DNA from: RZYY01 sp036794825
GTDB lineage: Bacteria > Bacteroidota > Bacteroidia > Bacteroidales > 4484-276
DNA: 64,000 nucleotides
Assembly: GCA_036794825.1 (NCBI GenBank)
Contig: DAIRGA010000014.1
Location: forward strand, 1 to 64,000
Direction: 5' to 3'
The notes under the pieces are model-generated. The model was not told where the DNA came from. It worked only from the letters and a program-made list of their open reading frames with translations, and did not search any database. Position numbers and translations under genes: made by a program. Positions 35,585-43,918 of this stretch are shown piece after piece (positions within the stretch are counted from its first letter, which is position 1; the number at the start of each line of letters is the position of its first letter).

Positions 35585-37333
35585 ATGAAACAATTATTTA
35601 CAATATTAGGTAGCTTTTTAATAACTGCCAGTAGTGTTTTTCTTCCACAGCAGGCAAGTACTCAATCAACCGAAACTCTTTACTCCACAGATCGTGTTAC
35701 AGCCTATCGTGTACGTTCTGATTTTGCTATGGATCTCGATGAAGAACTTGGTTGGGCAGATGCCCTTAACAAAGCGCCCACCCAAACAGTTGATATGCCT
35801 TTTCGCATTCGCTTTGAAGTGGAGACTGACACCTCTTTTTACCGCCGTCAATACAGCCTTCAGTACAAGTGGAACAATGAACCATGGATCTACATTGAAG
35901 CCCAGGAATTTCCTTATCCATCGGCTGCTTCACCGACTGTGAGCATCGTAAGCTGCAATGCATTTTTCTTCGGCGAAGAAGCAGATGATCTGATCGCAAT
36001 GTCGAATATGCCCTCAAATCCTGGTGCAGGGATCAGCCTTGCACCCACCACACCGGGCTGGGTTCCGGAACCGGAATCAGGAGCCTCAGCGGAATGGGAA
36101 TTTGCATTGGTGATACGCAGATGGGCTGACGGCCCTCAACTGGTGAAAGACGGCGATCTTTTCTCCCTGCGCATGGTTGATCATCTGGGACGTCCACTTG
36201 CCGGTCCCACGCCTCAATTTTCGGTAAATGTGCCCAACGGGCATTTGGGAGGCACTTTCGTGGAAACGCCTGCCCGCATCGGACCTTATGAAAACAGTAA
36301 AGGCGAACTCTACTTTATCATGGAGCCTACCGAAACCGACAACATTTTTATGATGGTAAAATCCACCGATGGCGGAATATCCTGGTTTGAGGTTGATGCA
36401 GGGAACCGCCCGCAGATCAGCGACCTCGAAGGCGTGGGATCTGTTATGGCTAAAGATGGAATCATCCACATCGTTCATCAAATTTCAGAAGGTGTTTACC
36501 ATCATGCTTTTGCCACCTCCGACCATGCAGAAAGCAAAGACCGTTGGATTGTGGATAGTCAGCTAATCACTCCGCATGTCGAACCGCCCACACAAACTGC
36601 CGATATCACCCTTCGCCCCGATGGCAGTCTGGTTGCAGTGTTTGCTGCAGGAGATCAATTGCAGTACAGTATCCTTTATCCCAACGGAAAATGGAGTATA
36701 GCAGAATATCTCAATCAAAGCAACCCGGTGGGCTTTACCAATCCTTCACTGGTTTGCCTGCCCGATGGCACTGTGGATATTGCATACAAGAGCTTGGATG
36801 GCAAAGGCTGGAACCGGCAGTTATTAACAGATAATTCTCTCACTCCACCACAACAGTTTGCCCAAAATCTGGGAACAACAGAAAGTGAAATGATTGCGAT
36901 TCTTCCTTTGGTTTATTTACCCGGAAAGGAAACCACCGTTGCCGTTTTTCGGCAATCCGACGGTTTTCTTTATCTGAGCTGCAGGTATTCCGGTTTTTCA
37001 TGGTCAGAACCTATTAAGGTGTCCGACAGACCCGTGGTGACCAATGCAGTTGATTCAGATCAGGCAGGGGCTGATGTGGTATCATGGGGAGACCAGATCG
37101 TCATATCTTTCATCGCAGAAGAAGACAGGGATATTTACCTCGCTATAATCAGCAATTTCAACAAAACACCTGAAGCTAAATTGATCGTTCCCGGAATTGA
37201 TGGTTCATGGGTAAGGGGCAATTTGCTTTACCAACAGCAGAATTCACCTGTTTACGGGATCATTTATGATGCCGGAAGCATGGGAGGATCGGGTTTTAAC
37301 AGGTATATTTCTTTTGACCTTGAAAATGAATAG
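35585..37333 (+). CDS. Exported BNR/sialidase-like beta-propeller protein
   Basis: 582 residues from the ATG at 35585 (signal peptide MKQLFTILGSFLITASSVF, cleavage near QQASTQ). An N-terminal beta-sandwich part (FRIRFEVETDTSFYRRQYSL) is followed by repeated beta-blades. One Asp-box, SxDxGxxW, appears as KSTDGGISWFEV, and other blades carry RPDGSL, LPDGTVDIAYKS and DGFLYLS. The fold suggests a six-bladed propeller like that of sialidases, but the sialidase catalytic arginine triad cannot be identified by eye. The role is unknown; the position between PPase and phosphoesterase genes suggests a part in the same exported system. Confidence 0.65.
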   Translation: MKQLFTILGSFLITASSVFLPQQASTQSTETLYSTDRVTAYRVRSDFAMDLDEELGWADALNKAPTQTVDMPFRIRFEVETDTSFYRRQYSLQYKWNNEPWIYIEAQEFPYPSAASPTVSIVSCNAFFFGEEADDLIAMSNMPSNPGAGISLAPTTPGWVPEPESGASAEWEFALVIRRWADGPQLVKDGDLFSLRMVDHLGRPLAGPTPQFSVNVPNGHLGGTFVETPARIGPYENSKGELYFIMEPTETDNIFMMVKSTDGGISWFEVDAGNRPQISDLEGVGSVMAKDGIIHIVHQISEGVYHHAFATSDHAESKDRWIVDSQLITPHVEPPTQTADITLRPDGSLVAVFAAGDQLQYSILYPNGKWSIAEYLNQSNPVGFTNPSLVCLPDGTVDIAYKSLDGKGWNRQLLTDNSLTPPQQFAQNLGTTESEMIAILPLVYLPGKETTVAVFRQSDGFLYLSCRYSGFSWSEPIKVSDRPVVTNAVDSDQAGADVVSWGDQIVISFIAEEDRDIYLAIISNFNKTPEAKLIVPGIDGSWVRGNLLYQQQNSPVYGIIYDAGSMGGSGFNRYISFDLENE

Positions 37334-37389
37334 ATTGTTGATTTCAAAAACGTAATAATTTCAATAACTAAACAATAAAATTTGTGAAT

Positions 37390-38337
37390 ATGATTCAATC
37401 TTTGAAACTGGTAATAATCCTCATCGCAATGTTTTTGGGAGGATGTCAGGGTAATACTGAAAAAGGCAATACTACCGCTACTACAGCGGAAAACAAAAGT
37501 GCAGTGGTATCAGAATTTTTACTCACAGCAACGCACGACGAAAACGATTCCACGCTGCTGCGGATAGCATTTTTGGGCGATGGCGAGCCCAAACCGGTTG
37601 CAGAATTTCCCGACATGGCAGCCGCTGTTGCACAGATCAATGCGCTATCGCAGACAATACCCATAGATTTTGTAATTGGCGTTGGCGATATTGCACACAA
37701 AGGAACGGAAATCCAGTACGAAGCAGCTACGGAAGTTCTTCAAAAACTCTCCATTCCTTTTTATCCCATCATGGGAAACGAAGAACATGGCAGCACGGTG
37801 GAACGTTATATGCATTATGCTAAAAAATGGAACAGCAGACTTGAACAACCAAGTTACGTTGTGAATCACGAAAAAGTGGCGTTTGTTTTTGCCTCGCCCG
37901 ATCATGGCCGCGATTTCGATGACAGTGGCGCCCTGTGGATTCTTGAACAACTGCAACGACTGGCGCCTAAACCGGTAGTGCTGATCGTTCATGGCGCCCA
38001 GCAGGGCGTTTATCCCGAAAATCCTGAAAAAGGCATCAGTAACCAACTTTTTAAAGATCAGGTAATTTCGCAACCCAACCTTGCAGTGGTGATTTCCGGC
38101 GACCTTCACATGGATATGGAACGGGTGAATCATTCAAAGAAAATTGATCATGTTCACTATCTCCATATACCAGCGCTGGAGCGCACCAAGATTCCCGATG
38201 AAACAAATCATACGCCCATGTTTCGGGTGTTGACTATTGGTAAAGATGGAGAAGTAAGAATTGATACCTACGCAGTAGGGGAATCTGCTCCCCTTGAAAA
38301 ACATGCCTATTCATTTTCAATTGCGATGCATGAATAG
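37390..38337 (+). CDS. Calcineurin-like phosphoesterase lipoprotein
   Basis: 315 residues from the ATG at 37390 (a GTG six bases upstream is also possible). The lipobox is MFLGGC (Cys about 19). The metallophosphoesterase core is compact: IAFLGDGEPKPV in place of the usual DxH, GVGDIAHKG, IMGNEEHG in place of GNHD, LIVHGAQQ, and ISGDLHMDM. Two of the metal-binding motifs are therefore altered (GNEE for GNHD, GDLH for GHTH), which may change the metal centre or the activity. It starts 56 bases after the propeller gene on the same strand. Confidence 0.75.
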   Translation: MIQSLKLVIILIAMFLGGCQGNTEKGNTTATTAENKSAVVSEFLLTATHDENDSTLLRIAFLGDGEPKPVAEFPDMAAAVAQINALSQTIPIDFVIGVGDIAHKGTEIQYEAATEVLQKLSIPFYPIMGNEEHGSTVERYMHYAKKWNSRLEQPSYVVNHEKVAFVFASPDHGRDFDDSGALWILEQLQRLAPKPVVLIVHGAQQGVYPENPEKGISNQLFKDQVISQPNLAVVISGDLHMDMERVNHSKKIDHVHYLHIPALERTKIPDETNHTPMFRVLTIGKDGEVRIDTYAVGESAPLEKHAYSFSIAMHE

Positions 38338-38489
38338 AATATGTACACATCGTTTAATTGTATTCAAAGATTTGTCCATGATAGTTAATTTCAGCTTAAT
38401 CAGGACATTATGGAAAAGAGTAGGACAAAGAACAATAACAAAGAAATTTATTTTGAAGTAGCTATTAACTGTAAAATAGTATCTGACTG

Positions 38490-39629
38490 ATGAAAAGAAT
38501 AGTTCTGGTCATGTTTCTATTGGCCTTTTTCGGCATGAACAATACTTTTGCACAACGCACAAAAAACGAAACCTTTGAATTCAAGTACATTCAGGAACCC
38601 TTGGTTGGCCTGCCTGAGCACATCAAAACCTACAAAGTGATAATCAGTCCCGGGACCGGTCAAATGCCCGGGAATGTTGATTTTACTTTTATCAGATATA
38701 CGAAGCAACATTCCTGGTACAGTGCTGGCAGTTCATCCAATTATGGAAGTTTGACGCTTACACAGCAGGAGTTTCTTAATCTTTACGGCTATGAACGCAC
38801 TGATGATGCTGACCTGATTATCGAAGCCTGGTTTGAACCGTTGATCATCAAATCAAAAAAGCAGGTTTACTATGAATATTGTTCTTCCATTTCCATGCCC
38901 TGCTATGCTTATGATCTCACGTTTAACTATGGCGCTGGCTTCAAGCTGACAAATAAAGATGGTGATATACTCTTTGATACTACCTTTTATGATCCAAAAA
39001 AAGATTACAAAGCATGGTTTGGAGTCGCTTCTGGTCTGGCAGATGATGTTATCCGCTTTAAAGAGAGCAACAATATGACCTTTGCATACCCCTCGGGTGC
39101 AGAACTGGAACAACGCTTTCAAAACAGCACGGAGTCTTTTAAAGCAGAGTTTACAAGGGAACAGCTGTTGCTGATGGAAAAGATTATCAACGATCGCTAT
39201 GGTTTTCCTGCAAAGGAATACAAGGTTGAACTGACCACTGGCAGATCCCGTAAAAACCAAAATTACGACGATCTGGACAGAGCCATAGATTTGATGAAAG
39301 AAGGTGTTTCAGGATTCAATCAGCAGGCCGATCGCAGCGAATGGGAGCCACGGTTTCGCGAAGCAGTTGCAATATGGGATGAAGCCCTGAAAGAAACCGT
39401 TTCACAGGACAAAGATGCCCGCATATTTAACGATCTTGCCCACGGTCTGCTCTTCAACATCGGAGTAACCAGCATCTGGCTCGGCGATTGGGAAGTGGTT
39501 GACAATCTGGCGCAGCGCGCTAAAGACCTGAGTCAGGATAGAAGCTATGCAGAAAAACTTGTTGAATTTAAGAATGAACGCATGAGCAGGATAGAGAATT
39601 ACAAGGCTATCATATCAAATGATTATTGA
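38490..39629 (+). CDS. Exported protein of unknown function
   Basis: 379 residues with a clear signal peptide (KRIVLVMFLLAFFGMNNTFAQ). The N-terminal half is rich in beta strands and aromatic residues (YKVIISPGTG, QEFLNLYGYERTDDADLIIEAWF), and the C-terminal part is helical (AIDLMKEGVSGFNQQADRSEW, WDEALKETVSQDKDARIF), resembling TPR-like helices. I do not recognise the family. Its end overlaps the following membrane-protein gene by 11 bases, so the two are probably cotranslated. Probably periplasmic. Confidence 0.6.
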   Translation: MKRIVLVMFLLAFFGMNNTFAQRTKNETFEFKYIQEPLVGLPEHIKTYKVIISPGTGQMPGNVDFTFIRYTKQHSWYSAGSSSNYGSLTLTQQEFLNLYGYERTDDADLIIEAWFEPLIIKSKKQVYYEYCSSISMPCYAYDLTFNYGAGFKLTNKDGDILFDTTFYDPKKDYKAWFGVASGLADDVIRFKESNNMTFAYPSGAELEQRFQNSTESFKAEFTREQLLLMEKIINDRYGFPAKEYKVELTTGRSRKNQNYDDLDRAIDLMKEGVSGFNQQADRSEWEPRFREAVAIWDEALKETVSQDKDARIFNDLAHGLLFNIGVTSIWLGDWEVVDNLAQRAKDLSQDRSYAEKLVEFKNERMSRIENYKAIISNDY

Positions 39630-40338
39630 TAAAGAAAGTTTTGGATTGACTTTTTCAGGGAAAAGTATTCTTAAACCTGGAGCCATTGCAGCGATTTTAA
39701 GCGCTGTTTCAATCCTTTTTGCCATCATAGCCTATTTCATCTGGCCGTACAAGGGAAATACATCCTCTATTGAAGATATTGTCGCTGTTTTGCAAACAGA
39801 CAGAATAGGTGGCCTCATAGCTCTGGATGTTTCCATGCTGATAATCGGGCCTGTTACAATGCTGATGTTTGTGGCTCTTTACATCGTGTTGCGGCGGGTT
39901 AATGAACCAATTGCGCTGGTAGCTTTGATTATGAATATGATGGCCATTGTCTTGGTGATTGTGTGCAGGCCACTGGTGGAACTCGCAATGCTCAGCGATC
40001 AGTTTGCATTGGCAACTGATTCAGTTGAAAAAACGAGGATTTTGGCGGCTGGTGAAATATTGCGCCTTCAATTAGATGGAACTGCATGGGCAACTCAAAC
40101 AGCATTTCTTATGATCGCAGGCTTGATCAATAACACCTTGATGCTTCGCACTAAACATTTTAAAAAGAGAACGGCATGGTCAGGGATCGTTATCAGTGCG
40201 GTAGGGCTGCCTTTTTTCGTGCCGGAGGTTGGACTGATTTTCCTTTTCTTAAACACCATTGGCAGCATCCCCTGGTGCATTTTTGTGGCAGATGATTTAT
40301 TCAGAATAAGCCGGGCTGTTTCAATACAAAATACATGA
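39619..40338 (+). CDS. Multipass membrane protein, DUF4386-like
   Basis: 239 residues with about six membrane helices (about 23-43, 66-90, 95-115, 155-175, 185-200 and 203-225). A polar segment (SDQFALATDSVEKTRILAAGE) between helices three and four resembles the central loop of DUF4386 proteins. Function unknown. It overlaps both the upstream exported protein gene (11 bases) and, within a few bases, the next frame, so it belongs to a compact operon. Confidence 0.6.
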   Translation: MIIDKESFGLTFSGKSILKPGAIAAILSAVSILFAIIAYFIWPYKGNTSSIEDIVAVLQTDRIGGLIALDVSMLIIGPVTMLMFVALYIVLRRVNEPIALVALIMNMMAIVLVIVCRPLVELAMLSDQFALATDSVEKTRILAAGEILRLQLDGTAWATQTAFLMIAGLINNTLMLRTKHFKKRTAWSGIVISAVGLPFFVPEVGLIFLFLNTIGSIPWCIFVADDLFRISRAVSIQNT

Positions 40339-40352
40339 ACTTTTATATTCCC

Positions 40353-40901
40353 ATGAAAACAATCGTTTACTATTATTCTTACAAGGGCAGCAACAGATTT
40401 TTAGCACAACGTATTGCCAGCGATATGGCATGCGATTTCGAGGAATTAGTTCCACGTCTTAATGTCCACTTACTGATGATCATGGGATTGAACCTGGGAA
40501 ACAGAAAGCTAAAAACAAAAGTTGAAGATTACGATAATGTTATACTTTGCGGGCCAATCTGGATGGGGAAACTCATAGTACTATTGAAAAATTTTGTCCT
40601 TACTTACCGGCGAAAAATAAAGAAATTGATATTTGTGAGTTGTTGCGGCAGTTCCTTTAAAGATAAAGATGACAAATTCGGTCATAACCTGGTTTTTAAT
40701 CATGTTAAAAGCCTGTTAAACGATAAATGTGCGCATTGCGAGGCATTTCCAATTGATCTATTTGCTCCTGCCGAACTCAAAGAAGATTCTTCTGCCTTTA
40801 TGAAAGTGCATCTGAATAGCGAAAACTTCAAGGGTGAAATCCTTCCGCTTTACTATGCTTTCATTTCCAGGATAAAACAACAATCACATGGAGTCATTTG
40901 A
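40353..40901 (+). CDS. Flavodoxin-like protein
   Basis: 182 residues from the ATG at 40353 (MKTIVYYYSYKGSNRFLAQRI). The N-terminal YSYKGSNRF corresponds to the flavodoxin phosphate-binding loop (here S-Y-K-G-S-N), and VILCGPIWMGKL is the second flavin-contacting loop. It probably binds FMN and carries electrons or acts as a quinone/flavin reductase in the cytosol. The fit to the flavodoxin fold is good, but the loop lacks the canonical T-x-T-G-N-T spelling. It begins 14 bases after the upstream membrane-protein gene and overlaps the downstream one by 14 bases. Confidence 0.72.
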   Translation: MKTIVYYYSYKGSNRFLAQRIASDMACDFEELVPRLNVHLLMIMGLNLGNRKLKTKVEDYDNVILCGPIWMGKLIVLLKNFVLTYRRKIKKLIFVSCCGSSFKDKDDKFGHNLVFNHVKSLLNDKCAHCEAFPIDLFAPAELKEDSSAFMKVHLNSENFKGEILPLYYAFISRIKQQSHGVI

Positions 40902-41610
40902 AACAAAAAGAAGCTACCTGAAATTCGGGATATATTCCGCATTCCTCTTGTCATTTCTGACCATCGTTACCGTTGGATTTGCCATGATTGCAATCCCACC
41001 ATCGGGTCCATACTGCCCCGGCAATTGTATGGAATATCCATTCACTGAATTGCTCTTGTACTATCCGAGAGACTATTACTGGATGTATCTGGCCATTTTT
41101 CAGGTGTTTGCATTTGTGGTTTTTATTGTAACTAACCATTATAATACCCACTCCTCCAGGCGACTTTTTACCCTGTTGAGCATCTCCTTTACCCTGATTT
41201 CCTCCACTGTTTTACTGATTGCCTATTTTACCCAGTTTTCAGTAGTTCCAATCAGTGTAATGAAGGGCGAAACCGAGGGAATTGCATTGCTAACACAATA
41301 TAATGGCCATGGTTTGTTTATTGCTTTGGAAGAGTTAGGATACATCACCATGTCCATTGCGCTGTTTTTTCTTGCCTTTGCTTTTTCAACAAGCACCCGT
41401 GCTGAAAGAATAATCCGTGCAATTCTAATATCTCAATTGCTTTTAACCATCATCGCATTTGTCTTTTATTCGATAAAATTTGGTATTGAAAGAAGCTATC
41501 GCTTTGAGGTGGCAACCATAACAATAAACTGGTTAGTTATTATTGTTGTTGGAATTTTGGCGGGGCTTTTTTATTACAGAAACTTAAGGCACATAAAACA
41601 GAAGGTATAA
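40888..41610 (+). CDS. Membrane protein of unknown function
   Basis: 240 residues with about six membrane helices (about 10-32, 66-85, 92-115, 142-170, 178-197 and 210-230). An extracytoplasmic loop between the first two carries two cysteines, GPYCPGNCMEYPF, which could form a disulphide. No family recognised. It overlaps the flavodoxin gene by 14 bases and is followed at 25 bases by another small membrane protein. Confidence 0.55.
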   Translation: MESFETKRSYLKFGIYSAFLLSFLTIVTVGFAMIAIPPSGPYCPGNCMEYPFTELLLYYPRDYYWMYLAIFQVFAFVVFIVTNHYNTHSSRRLFTLLSISFTLISSTVLLIAYFTQFSVVPISVMKGETEGIALLTQYNGHGLFIALEELGYITMSIALFFLAFAFSTSTRAERIIRAILISQLLLTIIAFVFYSIKFGIERSYRFEVATITINWLVIIVVGILAGLFYYRNLRHIKQKV

Positions 41611-41634
41611 ATAGAAAATCTCAATTTTGGAACC

Positions 41635-42027
41635 ATGAAAATTTTGAAAGCAAGAATAACATTCTACATTGGAGTAATTGTGGCACTGCTGAATGTTGTA
41701 CAAATGATTGTATCGTATGATGCGACTAGATTTATTGGTATTGCAATAGGTTTGTTTTTTATCTTTTGGGGGCTTAAAGTCGGGTGGACGCAAAACAGGA
41801 ACCTCACTGTAATTGTGGGACATATAGCTTTGACCATTGGTTGTATTGTAACTGCTTATGCCTTTTATCAGATTCCTTTTCTGGAAATGGCTCCAACCTA
41901 TACCGAAGTGCTGGATTTACCACTTTTTTGGGGGTTCTTCATAATCTGGGGAGGGAACTGCATGATTACACATGGCTATTGTTCGTGTGCGGTAAGAATG
42001 CACGATTTTAATAACAGCCGGAAGTAA
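41635..42027 (+). CDS. Small membrane protein of unknown function
   Basis: 130 residues with four hydrophobic helices (about 5-27, 32-50, 60-82 and 97-115). The end of the fourth helix is cysteine-rich (WGGNCMITHGYCSCAVRMHD), which could bind a metal or form disulphides. No family recognised. Last gene of the 38.5-42 kb run on the plus strand. Confidence 0.5.
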   Translation: MKILKARITFYIGVIVALLNVVQMIVSYDATRFIGIAIGLFFIFWGLKVGWTQNRNLTVIVGHIALTIGCIVTAYAFYQIPFLEMAPTYTEVLDLPLFWGFFIIWGGNCMITHGYCSCAVRMHDFNNSRK

Positions 42028-42136
42028 GATGGAGATCACATTGATTAAAATGTCACATTACACATGAAAACCCTAGATTAATGATTTGTTCACACAGTTT
42101 TAATGGCAAGTTAACCTGATCATCAGATTTACGTTA

Positions 42137-42144
42137 TATTTTTG
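42137..42144 (+). promoter_or_regulatory. -7-like box (TATTTTTG) ahead of a short terminated transcript
   Basis: Matches TAnnTTTG. Transcription from here would meet the terminator at 42207-42257 after roughly 105 bases. A 55-codon frame (42156-42323) opens 12 bases after the box and reads through that terminator. No -33 element. The rest of 42028-42344 shows nothing else beyond the features listed. Confidence 0.35.
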
Positions 42145-42206
42145 CAGAGTAATTAATGTCTAAAAACACTTTTCATTTTGGAAAATTCGTTTGGTTAAAC
42201 CATCTC

Positions 42207-42257
42207 AAACCACCCCGTAATTGTTCAGATACTGGATGTTTCGGGGTGGTTTTTTTA
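42207..42257 (+). terminator. Intrinsic terminator upstream of lpxH
   Basis: The 10-11 bp GC-rich stem AACCACCCCG with CGGGGTGGTT encloses a 24-base loop and ends in a run of seven T. It either ends the 38.5-42 kb operon or, with the box at 42137, closes a short leader or small RNA. Confidence 0.75.
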
Positions 42258-42296
42258 TTCTTATCACACATGCCTTCCCTCTTTTGCAATGTTTGC

Positions 42297-42304
42297 TATT
42301 TTTG
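42297..42304 (+). promoter_or_regulatory. -7-like box (TATTTTTG) for lpxH
   Basis: Matches TAnnTTTG 41 bases upstream of the lpxH start and downstream of the terminator, so lpxH can be transcribed independently. No -33 TTTG at the usual distance. Confidence 0.4.
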
Positions 42305-42344
42305 CAGCCAAATGGTTGAATAAAGCTCAAATTAGCAAAACACA

Positions 42345-43118
42345 TTGAAACCCGGCAATAAAATATACTTCGCCTCCGACTTCCACTTTGGTATTCCCGA
42401 CAGGAACTCCAGTCTTGTTCGTGAAGAAAAATTCATCCGTTGGCTCGATGTTGTAAAAGACGACGCTGAAGAGATTTTCCTGATGGGCGACCTGTTTGAT
42501 TTTTGGTTCGAATACAAAACCGTAGTGCCGAAAGGTTATGTGAGGCTTTTGGGAAAGCTGGCCGAAATAGCCGATTCAGGCATTCCTTTGCATTTTTTCA
42601 GGGGCAACCACGACATGTGGGCCTTCGATTATCTGGAGAAGGAGATTGGGATGAAACTTTACAGGAAACCGGTGATCAGGGAGTTTGGGGAGAAGCGTTT
42701 TTTCCTTGCACACGGCGATGGTATGGGGCCGGGCGATGGTGGTTACAAGTTCATCAAATACGTTTTTGAAAGGAAAATTAACCGGTTTTTGTTTCGCTGG
42801 CTGCATCCGGACATCGGTACGTGGCTTGGCTTGTACTGGTCGGGGCGAAGCCGCTACGCCAACCTTATCAAAGAGGCCAGGGAGGCTGAAGAGGATATAA
42901 AGCCCGATTTTCAAAATGCCCGCCTGGCAAAATTTTGCCGCAGCTATCTGGAAAAAGAGCAGCACATCGACTTCTTCATCTTCGGCCATTGGCATGTGGT
43001 AAACATGGAGCCGATCGGCGAAAAAAGCTTCTACATCCACCTCGGCGACTGGCTTACCCATTTCACCTATGGTGTTTTCGACGGGGAACAATTCGTGCTG
43101 AAAAAATTTGAAGGGTAA
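42345..43118 (+). CDS. lpxH: UDP-2,3-diacylglucosamine diphosphatase
   Basis: Cytosolic/peripheral membrane phosphoesterase releasing lipid X and UMP in lipid A synthesis. 257 residues starting at a TTG (MKPGNKIYFASDFHFG; no ATG is available before the first metal motif). The calcineurin-like motifs are all present: SDFHFG, GDLFDFWFE, RGNHDMW, AHGDGMG and FGHWHVV, together with the LpxH-type YKFIKYVFERKINRFLFRWL helix. The length fits. It is alone on the plus strand and convergent with an SDR gene. Confidence 0.9.
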   Translation: MKPGNKIYFASDFHFGIPDRNSSLVREEKFIRWLDVVKDDAEEIFLMGDLFDFWFEYKTVVPKGYVRLLGKLAEIADSGIPLHFFRGNHDMWAFDYLEKEIGMKLYRKPVIREFGEKRFFLAHGDGMGPGDGGYKFIKYVFERKINRFLFRWLHPDIGTWLGLYWSGRSRYANLIKEAREAEEDIKPDFQNARLAKFCRSYLEKEQHIDFFIFGHWHVVNMEPIGEKSFYIHLGDWLTHFTYGVFDGEQFVLKKFEG

Positions 43119-43124
43119 GTCTGC

Positions 43125-43913
43125 TCAATAGCGTTGACAAATCTCAAAAAGCCTGTAAGCCAGTTGTTTATTCGCAGCAAACTGGCAATGCGTTTCCCGC
43201 CTCCGCTCGAAATATTTCCCTGATACACCGTCCAGCTCAGGGGCTGTAGCGGCCCAAACGGGAGTATCGGCTCCCTGGTCAGGGGTTTCACTCCCGCCAT
43301 ATCCCAGGTTGTTGCTCAGGGTGGAGTTGACATCGCCCGGATGCACAGCGTTAACGGTAATACCAAACGGTTTCAGCTTTTCAGCAAACACTACGGTCAG
43401 CATCCTGTTGGCCTGCTTGCTCTGGCGATAGATCAGGTCGTTGTTGTAGCGGCGGATTTTACATTCCAGATCGTCAATTTCAAGATCGCCGGCCCAGTAA
43501 CTGGCAACATTAACCACTCTCGACGGCGCAGCAAGTTTTAAAAAAGGCGTAAAATGCTCCGTCATCCAAAAATATCCCAGAACGTTGGTGGCAAACTGCA
43601 TTTCAATTCCTTCCGGAGTCTCGTCCCGCCTTCGCGGAGTAGCAGCAGCGTTGTTGATCAGTACATGCAGCGGATCGTTCCAGTTTGTTGCAATGCGCTC
43701 AATATCAGATTTTACCGAGAGATCGGCCAGCAGAAAATTCACCTTCGGGTTGCCGGTGTGCTTCTGTATCTCATCCACTGCTTGTTCAGCTTTCCTCAGG
43801 TCTCTGGCCACAATGGTTACATCAAAACCTTTGGCAGCCATCTGCCGGGCAATGGCTTTTCCGATGGCGCCGGTAGCACCGGTAACTAGGGCTTTTTTCG
43901 AAAATTCGTTCAT
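43125..43913 (-). CDS. Short-chain dehydrogenase/reductase (retinol-dehydrogenase-like)
   Basis: 262 residues from the ATG at 43913 (MNEFSKKALVTGATGAIG). An ATG at 44027 would add residues without family similarity and overlap the ATPase gene. NAD(P)-binding TGATGAIGKAIA, the NNAA stretch and a YRQSK active-site sequence (Tyr-x-x-x-Lys) identify the SDR superfamily. The arrangement is closest to the retinol-dehydrogenase/WWOX-like group, but the substrate is unknown. It starts five bases after the DUF4143 ATPase stop codon, so the two genes share a transcript. Confidence 0.85.
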   Translation of the reverse strand: MNEFSKKALVTGATGAIGKAIARQMAAKGFDVTIVARDLRKAEQAVDEIQKHTGNPKVNFLLADLSVKSDIERIATNWNDPLHVLINNAAATPRRRDETPEGIEMQFATNVLGYFWMTEHFTPFLKLAAPSRVVNVASYWAGDLEIDDLECKIRRYNNDLIYRQSKQANRMLTVVFAEKLKPFGITVNAVHPGDVNSTLSNNLGYGGSETPDQGADTPVWAATAPELDGVSGKYFERRRETHCQFAANKQLAYRLFEICQRY

Positions 43914-43918
43914 CCTGT

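Noticed and set aside
38410..38490. 26-codon frame whose TGA overlaps the ATG of the next gene (TGATG)
   Set aside because: Too short and compositionally plain to support as a gene; the overlap may be chance.
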